Both the position numbers and the translations under genes were made by a program. Positions 54,736 through 62,473 of a stretch of 64,000 nt of DNA are shown in pieces (position 1 is the first letter of the stretch; every line of letters begins with the position of its first letter). The notes under the pieces are model-generated. The model had not been told where the DNA came from, ran no database searches, and was given only the letters and a program-made list of their open reading frames with translations. The stretch is from Thalassotalea euphylliae (lineage in GTDB: Bacteria; Pseudomonadota; Gammaproteobacteria; Enterobacterales; Alteromonadaceae): positions 2,170,001-2,234,000 of the forward strand of contig NZ_QUOT01000001.1 of assembly GCF_003390375.1 (NCBI RefSeq), read 5' to 3'.

Positions 54736-55116
54736 CTATACCTGTAAACCAGTGATGAAACCTACTACCCAGAACAATACTGAGTCTAGACCCCATAACA
54801 ATAATGACATAATAAGGGTAGCAACTAATACGATGCCTGTTGTTTGCACGGCTTCTTGACGTGTTGGCCAAACAACTTTGCGTACTTCTGTACGAGACTC
54901 TTTGGCAAAGGCAACAAAAGTGCGACCTTTTTCGGTTTGCATGGCAACTAGACCGGCAACAATAATCGCTGCAACAACGCCTACTGCGCGCAGCAGAACA
55001 GACTGCTCAGCAAAGTAAAAGTTACCGACAACGGCACCACCTAATAGCAGGAAGATTACGCCCCACTTTACTCCATCAAGAGAACCAGTTTCTTGGTTTT
55101 CTGCACTTGCATTCAT
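54736..55116 (-). CDS. secE: preprotein translocase subunit SecE
   Basis: A 126-residue inner-membrane protein, close to E. coli SecE (127), with three membrane helices (about 19-36, 42-62 and 94-120). The conserved cytoplasmic segment ESRTEVRKVVWPTRQEA precedes the last, essential helix. I start at ATG 55114-55116 (MNASAENQETG), since the further upstream extension overlaps the tRNA-Trp transcript and has no site. It partners SecY at 9430-10752. Confidence 0.96.
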   Translation of the reverse strand: MNASAENQETGSLDGVKWGVIFLLLGGAVVGNFYFAEQSVLLRAVGVVAAIIVAGLVAMQTEKGRTFVAFAKESRTEVRKVVWPTRQEAVQTTGIVLVATLIMSLLLWGLDSVLFWVVGFITGLQV

Positions 55117-55200
55117 AAATTCGACCTGTATTTTCCGTCTAGCTAGACAAACCAACCTTTGCAGTTGCAAAGGCTACAGTACAACCGTTGTACTTAAATT

Positions 55201-55277
55201 TGGCAGGGGTAGAGAGATTCGAACTCCCAACCGTCGGTTTTGGAGACCGCTGTTCTACCAATTGGAACTATACCCCT
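55201..55277 (-). tRNA. trpT: tRNA-Trp (CCA anticodon)
   Basis: Acceptor arms AGGGGTA/TACCCCT, the anticodon loop CTCCAAA and TTCGAAT in the T loop fit tRNA-Trp, with CCA encoded. The D loop is one base longer than in E. coli. Position 27-43 reads G opposite A, a mismatch in place of the usual pair. Confidence 0.95.
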
Positions 55278-55390
55278 TCGTCTTTTAACGAACCTCATCT
55301 AGAGATTCTCAACCAAAATTTGGTTACACTTGTCGGGTGATTCTTAGTTTGTTTGGGAAAAATTAAGACTAACACGAGAAGTGAAGCGAC

Positions 55391-55418
55391 ATTATACTGA
55401 GTCAAGTATTTTACTCAA
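55391..55418 (-). promoter_or_regulatory. promoter of trpT-secE-nusG
   Basis: TTGAGT (-35) and TATAAT (-10) are 16 bases apart, about 115 bases before the tRNA. Confidence 0.65.
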
Positions 55419-55544
55419 GCGATATTTGCCCAATGCCAATGCTTAATTTGAGAATAAAATATCGCTTGAATAGTATCGAGATCTTGATAATCCGCTAATT
55501 GCCCACACTTTCAAGACCATAATGACTAATTCTATTGATATACC

Positions 55545-56168
55545 GTGCTCATATTAGATAACACCTTATATTTCGCTCAAGGTACCACTCGAAAGTGCTA
55601 TTTGCATCCTCGCGACCCTGATCTATGTGTGAAAATTCCATTGCAAAATCAACTAAAAAGGCAACGAGGAATATTGCGTAGTATCGAACGTGAAAATACT
55701 TACTACAAAAAACTAATCAAAAATAACATTTCATGGTCGCACTTATGCCAGTACCACGGCGATATAAAAACCAATTTAGGTACAGGTAGTATTTACCAAG
55801 TGATTCGCGATACCGATGGCGAAATCGCCAGTAACTTAGAACACTACTTACAGCAGAAAAACTTTATTCGCGACTATCAAAATCAGCTAATAATCGCACT
55901 AAGAGCATTATTCGCTTACATGGTAAACTATAGAATAGTGACAACATCACTGTTGCCCAGAAACATTGTACTTACCGGTGCGCCAAACAACTTTAAATTA
56001 ACCGTAATCGACGACATCGGTAACTCGGAATGGCTTAAAGTTTCAGAGCTGACTACTGCGTTAACCATAAGGAAAATTAGGCGTAAATGGCATAAAATGC
56101 TCACTAATTTGCAAGCAAAATACGAAGGGCTACCTAAATCCCTAATTGATGATGTATTGAATACCTAA
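55545..56168 (+). CDS. yrbL: YrbL-like protein (PhoP regulatory network family)
   Basis: A 207-residue protein resembling E. coli YrbL: GTTRKCYLHPRDPDLCVKI at 13-31, YHGDIKTNLGTG and RIVTTSLLPRNIVL are the matching blocks. The order suggests a protein-kinase-like fold (a Lys in CVKI and an N-containing catalytic-loop-like LLPRNI), but the usual HRD and DFG motifs are not clear. E. coli yrbL is PhoP- and BasR-controlled; no regulator site is evident here. The start is GTG 55545, without a strong site. It is divergent from trpT. Confidence 0.8.
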   Translation: MLILDNTLYFAQGTTRKCYLHPRDPDLCVKIPLQNQLKRQRGILRSIERENTYYKKLIKNNISWSHLCQYHGDIKTNLGTGSIYQVIRDTDGEIASNLEHYLQQKNFIRDYQNQLIIALRALFAYMVNYRIVTTSLLPRNIVLTGAPNNFKLTVIDDIGNSEWLKVSELTTALTIRKIRRKWHKMLTNLQAKYEGLPKSLIDDVLNT

Positions 56169-56243
56169 AAGTAAGAAAGCAATTAAAGCCAGATTGTATT
56201 TACACTCTACATTCACCCGTTGGCGAATACAGTTTAGTGCTTG

Positions 56244-57281
56244 CTAGCCACCTAGCAAGCAATTGCGAAGCCAAAAAGGTTTATCTCTAAACCAAAGCGT
56301 CATCACCCATTTTTCCCCCGACTCAACAGGAGCGCCGCGATGAATACTCTTTACCGCCCGCTCGCCGCTATCATCAACATTGCTAAAAGCGATAATTTGT
56401 CCTGTTTTCGGTGATAACGACAGTTTAGGCACTTTAAACTCAGTTTGTCCGCCAGTGAAATCATCGTTCAGGTTTAATATGCCTGTGGTTACCCGTTGGC
56501 CAAACTGTTGAAGTTGCTGCGTGATATTATCGTTATGTGGATAAATATGATCATAGTGCCAGTGATAATATTGGCCCGGCAGATAACGCAAGATCACCGG
56601 CGGCTCAGCAAAGCGGATATCAGTGCCAAGCATATTCGCGGTTAGGCGCTCCATAATCGCCAATTCAAGCGATACGTTAGGCAATGGCGTATAGAAATTA
56701 CTGTTGTTGCGAATCGAGGTGTCTTTACTGCCAGCCCCTTGTGCACCAAACAAAGTGACATCTTTTAGCTGCGGCGCGACTTGCTGACGAACATTATTAA
56801 ACAGGCTCTCAGGAAGCTTTGATATCGCGGTAGTAGCAACATCACTGTGACAGCTCGTTTCCCCCTGCCAGTTTACAATAGCGCAGACATAACCCAGTGT
56901 TCGACACAGTGTTTCTAGATCGAGCGATTCCGCTGCCACTGAGTTCGCTTTTAACACATCGTCTACAGATTTCTGGTCCACAGATTCAGGTGTATTATCG
57001 CCAAACAAGCTAGCAAGCTGCTCAGGAGAGATCAGTTGCCACTTCAGTGCATATGCACAAGCTAACACTTGCTCTTCAAATAAGGCAGGGCTTCTAACGG
57101 TATGAACAAACCATTCTAAAGCAAATTGCGGATCGCGATTGGCGATAGCTAGCACGGTTTTCTTTTGCAGATAACCGGCATTCTTTTCTTCTAAACATTC
57201 TAATAAGCACATAGCTCGCAAGCTTAAAGGAATTTCAGCAAGATAAACACCTAAAGATGATACTTGGATGATTAAGCTCAA
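56244..57281 (-). CDS. prolyl 4-hydroxylase-like 2OG-Fe(II) oxygenase
   Basis: A 345-residue protein. The C-terminal half (about 220-335) is a P4H-type dioxygenase fold with the iron ligands His242-x-Asp244 (YYHWHYDH) and His314 (SIHRGAPV), and Lys324 (GEKWVMTLW) to bind 2-oxoglutarate. The core family order is kept (LRYLPGQYYHWHYDH, GILNLNDDFTGGQTEF). The N-terminal 200 residues are helical and unrecognised; RNNSNF (191-196) precedes the fold. It is immediately upstream in sequence of the tufB repeat array. A Pseudomonas putida prolyl hydroxylase modifies EF-Tu Pro54, so EF-Tu is a reasoned but untested substrate. Confidence 0.85.
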   Translation of the reverse strand: MSLIIQVSSLGVYLAEIPLSLRAMCLLECLEEKNAGYLQKKTVLAIANRDPQFALEWFVHTVRSPALFEEQVLACAYALKWQLISPEQLASLFGDNTPESVDQKSVDDVLKANSVAAESLDLETLCRTLGYVCAIVNWQGETSCHSDVATTAISKLPESLFNNVRQQVAPQLKDVTLFGAQGAGSKDTSIRNNSNFYTPLPNVSLELAIMERLTANMLGTDIRFAEPPVILRYLPGQYYHWHYDHIYPHNDNITQQLQQFGQRVTTGILNLNDDFTGGQTEFKVPKLSLSPKTGQIIAFSNVDDSGERAVKSIHRGAPVESGEKWVMTLWFRDKPFWLRNCLLGG

Positions 57282-57359
57282 GCTGTCGCTACCACCATAT
57301 TCTTAAACCGACAAAGTCATATCACCTCTGCCAAATATTTTCGGCACAACTTTACTAAA

Positions 57360-57727
57360 CCCCAAACGCAAAAGACTGCTCTTACGACCTTTTCCGTTTT
57401 GTATTCTAGAGTCTATCGATATTAGTTGATGCATCTCTTAGGTATAGCGATACAACGCCAGCACTTAGCATCAGCGTATTCTTTCAGCCGCTTTCAATAG
57501 CACCACAATTTACTAAACCCTAAACGTAAAAAAGGCCGCTTGCGCGACCTTCTCAACGTGTATTCTAGCATCTGTTGAGATTAGTCGATGCTTTTCTTAG
57601 GGATAGCGATACAACACCAGCACCTAATATCACCTGCTTTGTTGCTGCACAAATTTACTAAATCCCAAACGCAAAAAAGGCCGCTTTCGCGACCTTCTTC
57701 GTTGTGTATTCTAGAATCTATCGATGA
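57360..57727 (-). repeat. tandem array of degenerate tuf 3'-end copies downstream of tufB
   Basis: Units begin near 57360, 57518 and 57663, spaced 158 and 145 bases; the last is the real tufB end. The 57360 unit shares private changes with the 37285 unit at tufA (AAGACTGCTCTTACGA, TTCCGTTTTGTATTCTAGAG), and the 57518 unit has a short linker like the unit at 37444. The order of unit types is therefore the same at both loci, with one extra unit at tufA. Confidence 0.9.
57673..57696 (-). terminator. tufB terminator
   Basis: On the minus strand AAGGTCGC-GAAA-GCGGCCTT is followed by TTTT. The loop is GAAA, another GNRA tetraloop, where tufA has GCAA. Confidence 0.85.
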
Positions 57728-58912
57728 TTATTCGATGATTTTAGATACAACACCAGCACCTACTGTGCGGCCACCTTCACGGATAGCGAAGCGTAAACCT
57801 TCGTCCATCGCGATTGGGTTGATTAGCTCAACAACAAACTTCAAGTTGTCGCCAGGCATTACCATTTCTACACCTTCTGGAAGCTCTACAGCACCAGTGA
57901 TGTCAGTTGTACGGAAGTAGAACTGTGGACGGTAGCCTTTGAAGAATGGCGTGTGACGGCCACCTTCGTCTTTAGTTAATACGTAAACTTCAGACTCGAA
58001 CTTAGTGTGTGGGTTGATTGAACCAGGCTTACATAGTACTTGACCACGTTGTACTTCATCACGCTTAGTACCACGAAGAAGAACACCACAGTTCTCACCC
58101 GCACGACCTTCGTCAAGAAGCTTACGGAACATTTCAACACCAGTACAAGTAGTAGTTGTAGTTTCTTTGATACCTACGATTTCTACGTCGTCACCTACTG
58201 TGATGATACCACGCTCAACACGACCTGTTACTACAGTACCACGGCCTTGGATTGAGAATACGTCTTCGATTGGTAAGATGAAGTCACCATCGATTGCACG
58301 CTCTGGCTCTGGAATGTAAGTGTCTAAGTGGTTAGCAAGTTCTAATACTTTCTCTTCCCACTGTGCTTCACCGTTAAGTGCGCCTAATGCTGAACCAGCT
58401 ACTACTGGTAAGTCGTCACCTGGGAAGTCGTATTCTGAAAGTAGTTCACGGATTTCCATTTCTACTAACTCAAGTAACTCTTCGTCATCTACCATGTCAC
58501 ATTTGTTCATGAATACGATGATGTAAGGTACACCTACTTGGCGAGAAAGAAGGATGTGCTCACGTGTTTGTGGCATTGGACCATCAGTCGCAGCACATAC
58601 TAAGATTGCGCCGTCCATTTGTGCAGCACCAGTGATCATGTTTTTAACATAATCGGCGTGACCTGGACAGTCTACGTGTGCGTAGTGACGTGTTTCTGTG
58701 TCGTACTCGATGTGAGAAGTATTGATTGTAATACCACGCTCACGCTCTTCTGGAGCGTTATCGATTTGAGCGAAATCACGAACTTCACCACCGTGAGTTT
58801 TTGTTAATACTGCAGAGATAGCAGCTGTTAAAGTAGTTTTACCGTGGTCAACGTGTCCGATAGTACCAACGTTTACGTGCGGTTTCGAACGTTCAAATTT
58901 TTCTTTAGCCAC
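57728..58912 (-). CDS. tufB: elongation factor Tu (copy B)
   Basis: A 394-residue EF-Tu differing from tufA at L135M, V154I, I171V, Q172A, I189V, Q195H, A294C, T300N and D394E. The remainder is identical in protein sequence and nearly so in DNA. The start is GTG 58910-58912 (MAKEKFERSK), 8 bases after GAGGT. It lies downstream of four tRNA genes and would be co-transcribed with them. Confidence 0.98.
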   Translation of the reverse strand: MAKEKFERSKPHVNVGTIGHVDHGKTTLTAAISAVLTKTHGGEVRDFAQIDNAPEERERGITINTSHIEYDTETRHYAHVDCPGHADYVKNMITGAAQMDGAILVCAATDGPMPQTREHILLSRQVGVPYIIVFMNKCDMVDDEELLELVEMEIRELLSEYDFPGDDLPVVAGSALGALNGEAQWEEKVLELANHLDTYIPEPERAIDGDFILPIEDVFSIQGRGTVVTGRVERGIITVGDDVEIVGIKETTTTTCTGVEMFRKLLDEGRAGENCGVLLRGTKRDEVQRGQVLCKPGSINPHTKFESEVYVLTKDEGGRHTPFFKGYRPQFYFRTTDITGAVELPEGVEMVMPGDNLKFVVELINPIAMDEGLRFAIREGGRTVGAGVVSKIIE

Positions 58913-58985
58913 TTTTAAATACCTCAAGGTAAATTAAGTTATAAATAAATTTAAAAGATAGCGAGGGAATAGAGGATCTAAGAAC

Positions 58986-59061
58986 TGGTGCTAATAGGCA
59001 GATTCGAACTGCCGACCTCACCCTTACCAAGGGTGCGCTCTACCAACTGAGCTATATCAGC
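58986..59061 (-). tRNA. thrT: tRNA-Thr (GGT anticodon)
   Basis: Acceptor GCTGATA, the anticodon loop CTTGGTAAG and TTCGAAT in the T loop match E. coli thrT almost exactly, with CCA encoded. It is the tRNA nearest tufB. Confidence 0.97.
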
Positions 59062-59081
59062 ACACACATACTTACAAAGAT

Positions 59082-59156
59082 TGGAGCGGGTGGCGGGAAT
59101 CGAACCCGCTTCATTAGCTTGGAAGGCTAAGGTAATAGCCAGTATACGACACCCGC
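59082..59156 (-). tRNA. glyT: tRNA-Gly (TCC anticodon)
   Basis: Acceptor GCGGGTG, the anticodon loop CTTCCAA and TTCGATT match E. coli glyT, with CCA encoded. Confidence 0.97.
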
Positions 59157-59186
59157 TTACTATAACCAGACTATCTCTGCAAAAAA

Positions 59187-59271
59187 TGGTGGAGGGAGGT
59201 GGATTCGAACCACCGAAGGCGGAGCCGTCAGATTTACAGTCTGATCCCTTTGGCCACTCGGGAACCCCTCC
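59187..59271 (-). tRNA. tyrU: tRNA-Tyr (GTA anticodon)
   Basis: An 85-base class II tRNA with a long variable arm and anticodon loop CTGTAAA, with CCA encoded. Confidence 0.97.
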
Positions 59272-59313
59272 AATAATCTTTTACTTTCTTCTTGCTGGCA
59301 AGAAGAAAATTAA

Positions 59314-59389
<76 letters not shown>

Positions 59390-59408
59390 ACTACATTAAG
59401 TGGTGCGC

Positions 59409-59437
59409 ATTCTAGTGTAATGTTTTTGAGCTTGCAA
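59409..59437 (-). promoter_or_regulatory. tRNA-tufB operon promoter
   Basis: TTGCAA (-35) and TAGAAT (-10) are 17 bases apart, with a G/C-rich discriminator GCGCACC 20 bases before thrU. Confidence 0.8.
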
Positions 59438-59522
59438 TAGCTGTTTTTAAAAAACTTACGATTTTGATTCGTTTGCTGCTTTTTTACGCGAAAGCTCTTA
59501 CTAATAGACCTCTAACTCCACT

Positions 59523-59564
59523 AAACCAGCAATAACAGTGCAAAACCAGCAATAACAGTGCAAA
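59523..59564. repeat. 20-bp tandem duplication downstream of coaX
   Basis: AAACCAGCAATAACAGTGCA occurs twice in tandem with no gap, just after the coaX stop. It looks like a recent slippage event. Confidence 0.9.
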
Positions 59565-59582
59565 GTTTTATCGCTTTGCCTT

Positions 59583-60347
59583 TTATTCACTCTCCGTTAA
59601 ATAGCAACTTAAACCTTCAAAGACTAATAAAGGGTGGTAGCTGGTCGGAATATGCTGCTCTGCTAACATTTCAGCTAATCGGTGACCATTACCTCCAGTC
59701 ATAATAACTTGATCAATTGAGGCACCCTGTTGCTCAGCAAGCTGAATTGCCTGTTGAATCAGTCCCAATGTTGATGCCCATGCTGCTTGCGCCAAGTTGT
59801 CATTGGTATTTTGGCCAAACGCTAGCTTTTCAATATCTAGTTGTTCACCTTGTACATTCGCGGTATTAGCTTGAATACTGGTAAACAAGGTTTCGATACC
59901 TGCCAGTATCCAACCCCCTTGGTGCTGCCCTGCTTTATCTAAGTAATCAATAGTGGTTGCTGTACCTGCATCTACAATAATGCAATTTTGGTTAGGAAAG
60001 CGTTTATGGGCACCAAGTACTGCTAGCCAGCGATCTACCCCTAGTTGCCGATGATTGTCATAACCATTAACGACACCAAAAGCTGTCACTGGTGAAGTAA
60101 CTTGCAAACAAGGAATATGATTTTGCGCAGCCCATTGAGTTAAAAGATTTGAGAATCCTAGCTGAGCCACACTGGCAAAGACGATTTGCTCTACATCAAG
60201 CCAATGCTGGCTAAACCACTGGGCTAACAAACCTTGATTATCACAGTAGTTTACGGGTTGTAATTCCCCATTAATAACAAAGCAGTACTTGGTACGGGTA
60301 TTACCGATATCAATTAGAAGCTGCTTAGCAATAGATTTATGACTCAA
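59583..60347 (-). CDS. coaX: type III pantothenate kinase
   Basis: A 254-residue enzyme that phosphorylates pantothenate, the first step of coenzyme A synthesis. The ASKHA-fold motifs DIGNTRTK (13-20), GVDRW (103-107) and DAGTATT (126-132) are present. Type III enzymes resist feedback by CoA. It overlaps birA by 11 bases, so the two are translationally coupled, as in other gammaproteobacteria. Confidence 0.95.
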   Translation of the reverse strand: MSHKSIAKQLLIDIGNTRTKYCFVINGELQPVNYCDNQGLLAQWFSQHWLDVEQIVFASVAQLGFSNLLTQWAAQNHIPCLQVTSPVTAFGVVNGYDNHRQLGVDRWLAVLGAHKRFPNQNCIIVDAGTATTIDYLDKAGQHQGGWILAGIETLFTSIQANTANVQGEQLDIEKLAFGQNTNDNLAQAAWASTLGLIQQAIQLAEQQGASIDQVIMTGGNGHRLAEMLAEQHIPTSYHPLLVFEGLSCYLTESE

Positions 60348-61335
60348 AGTTATTGCCTCGTAAACTCACTTCACCGCCATGTACAGGCTTTACTTGGCCA
60401 TTTTGCTCAAACAACAAAGCGCCTTGAGCATTCACACCACGACAAATACCCTGTTGCTCTTTATCGCCAGTGATCAAGCGTACCGGCTGGTTTAGAAATA
60501 AATCCTGTTGATGCCAGTCAGCCAGCATAGTCTCTATGCCTTGCGATTCCTGTTGAGCCAATCGTTGGTTTAACGCAACAATTATTGCAACCGCTAATTG
60601 ATTTCGGTCGATTTGTGACTCGGCTGATTGAGATAAATGACGCTGCAGATCTGTCCAAGGCTGATCAATATCATTTGCAGCTTGCTCTGGCATATTTAGA
60701 TTTAAGCCAATGCCAATCACGCTATGACAAGCACCACTGGCCTGCCCTTCTAAATCAATTAAGATGCCGGCGAGTTTCACGCCATCTAGATAAACATCAT
60801 TTGGCCATTTTAATTGCACTTGAACATTGTAAAGTGCATTGATTGCATCACTAATGGCAAGCGCAGTGAGTAAACTTAGGCCCATAGCAGACGACATACC
60901 ATCCGCTAAATAACGATAGTAAGACAGATATAAGTGTGAGCCAAATGGTGAAATCCATTGACGACCACGACGACCGCGCCCTTGGCTTTGAAATTCAGCA
61001 ATACAAGCCTGCCCCGGCTCTACTTGATTGGGTAACTTACGCAGCAAATAATCATTGGTTGAATCTATCAGCGTATGTACTTCTACACTATTGGTTGCTG
61101 AAAGCTGCTCAAGCGCATCGCTGATCGATACCTTATCCAACAACACTAATGGCTTGGCTAACTGATAACCTTTGCCGCGCACCTTAAAAATATCTAACCC
61201 CATTTGTTGCAGCACAGTCACTTGCTTAGAAATTGCCGCGCGTGACACGCTAAGCTCATCGGCAATATCTTGACCAGAGACAAATTTACCGCTGGCCAGT
61301 GCTTGGATCAGTTTTTCTCGAACAGATTTAGACAT
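60337..61335 (-). CDS. birA: bifunctional biotin-protein ligase and biotin operon repressor BirA
   Basis: A 332-residue protein. The N-terminal HTH (about 18-40, GQDIADELSVSRAAISK) binds biotin operators. The ligase domain has GRGRRGRQW (119-127) for biotinyl-AMP and KWPND (176-180), with a catalytic Lys near 187. It attaches biotin to carrier proteins such as AccB. It overlaps murB by one base and coaX by 11. Confidence 0.96.
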   Translation of the reverse strand: MSKSVREKLIQALASGKFVSGQDIADELSVSRAAISKQVTVLQQMGLDIFKVRGKGYQLAKPLVLLDKVSISDALEQLSATNSVEVHTLIDSTNDYLLRKLPNQVEPGQACIAEFQSQGRGRRGRQWISPFGSHLYLSYYRYLADGMSSAMGLSLLTALAISDAINALYNVQVQLKWPNDVYLDGVKLAGILIDLEGQASGACHSVIGIGLNLNMPEQAANDIDQPWTDLQRHLSQSAESQIDRNQLAVAIIVALNQRLAQQESQGIETMLADWHQQDLFLNQPVRLITGDKEQQGICRGVNAQGALLFEQNGQVKPVHGGEVSLRGNNFES

Positions 61336-62360
61336 TAGCTGATACTATCAGTAAGTGAACACTCACCGCCTTTACCGATCAGCCTAACTTCAGGCTCTAG
61401 TTGCACAGCAAATTTTGCGAAGACTTTAGCAATCACTAGTAGCGCTAGCTGCGCTATATCTTCACCTGATGCTTGACCAAAATTAACGAGTACTAAAGCT
61501 TGCTTTTCATGTACCCCTGCATCACCTACTCGGTAACCTTTTAAGCCAACCTTTTCTATCAGCCAGCCAGCTGCAAGTTTTACTTGGTTATTGGGCTGTG
61601 TATAAAAAGGCATATCGGGGTAATCTTGCTGTAACTGTTCAAAATGCTTTGTATCAACTATGGGATTCTTAAAGAAGCTACCATTGTTTGGTAATTCAAT
61701 AGGGTTAGGCAGCTTGCTATTTCGAATGTCAATTACCTTAACCATAATAGTCTTAGCGTCTACATTTTCAGGCAATGTATTTAATCCAGCGTAAGAGAGC
61801 ACAGGTTGCCAATTTTTCGGTAGTGCTAGCGTGATTGAAGCTATAATACCCTTTCCTTTAAGCGCATGTTTGAAAACACTCTCACGGTAACCAAATAGGC
61901 ACTCGGCTGCCGATAATGTTTGAAGCTGTTTTGTCGCAAAATCAAACCAAGTAACGCTATGGCAAAAGTCTGCTAACTCAACGCCATAAGCACCAATATT
62001 TTGTACAGGTGCTGCACCGACACTGCCAGGAATAAGCGCTAAGTTCTCTAACCCTGGCATACCATGAGTTACTGTGTATTCGACCAACTCATGCCAGTTT
62101 TCACCCGCACCAATGTTTAACACAAACTTATCTTGCTGCTCAGTCACCTCAATACCTTTTAGCTTTGGCTTTAACAAGGTTGGAGTGTTTGATTCGACAA
62201 ATAAGGTATTACTACCCTCACCCAAAATATAAAAGGGCTCATCAGGAATAGTTAATTCAGCTAGCTCAGCCAGCGTGCTAATTTCGATTAATTTAGAGCA
62301 ATGGCTATCTATTGCCATACTGTTGAGGTGCCGGACACTGCCAGCAAGCAGGTTGTGCAT
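61335..62360 (-). CDS. murB: UDP-N-acetylenolpyruvoylglucosamine reductase MurB
   Basis: A 341-residue FAD enzyme that makes UDP-N-acetylmuramate in peptidoglycan synthesis. FAD motifs GEGSN (47-51) and PGSVGAAPVQNIGAYG (111-126), the substrate Arg159 in GYRES and the catalytic Ser228 in NGSFFKNP are present, as in type I MurB. It opens the murB-birA-coaX cluster. Confidence 0.97.
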   Translation of the reverse strand: MHNLLAGSVRHLNSMAIDSHCSKLIEISTLAELAELTIPDEPFYILGEGSNTLFVESNTPTLLKPKLKGIEVTEQQDKFVLNIGAGENWHELVEYTVTHGMPGLENLALIPGSVGAAPVQNIGAYGVELADFCHSVTWFDFATKQLQTLSAAECLFGYRESVFKHALKGKGIIASITLALPKNWQPVLSYAGLNTLPENVDAKTIMVKVIDIRNSKLPNPIELPNNGSFFKNPIVDTKHFEQLQQDYPDMPFYTQPNNQVKLAAGWLIEKVGLKGYRVGDAGVHEKQALVLVNFGQASGEDIAQLALLVIAKVFAKFAVQLEPEVRLIGKGGECSLTDSIS

Positions 62361-62473
62361 AAAGTGAAAGCTTCGTTATGTCGTGTTTTGAACCGATTTT
62401 GATACCTATGCAAACTACTGTGCAAACTACAATGCGAAATACTATGCAAGCTCGGTTAAATATTAGGAACAGG

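Noticed and set aside
57588..57920. 110-codon plus-strand frame antisense to the tufB end
   Set aside because: It is the antisense of tufB codons plus array sequence; the same antisense peptide appears at tufA only because the genes are identical there.
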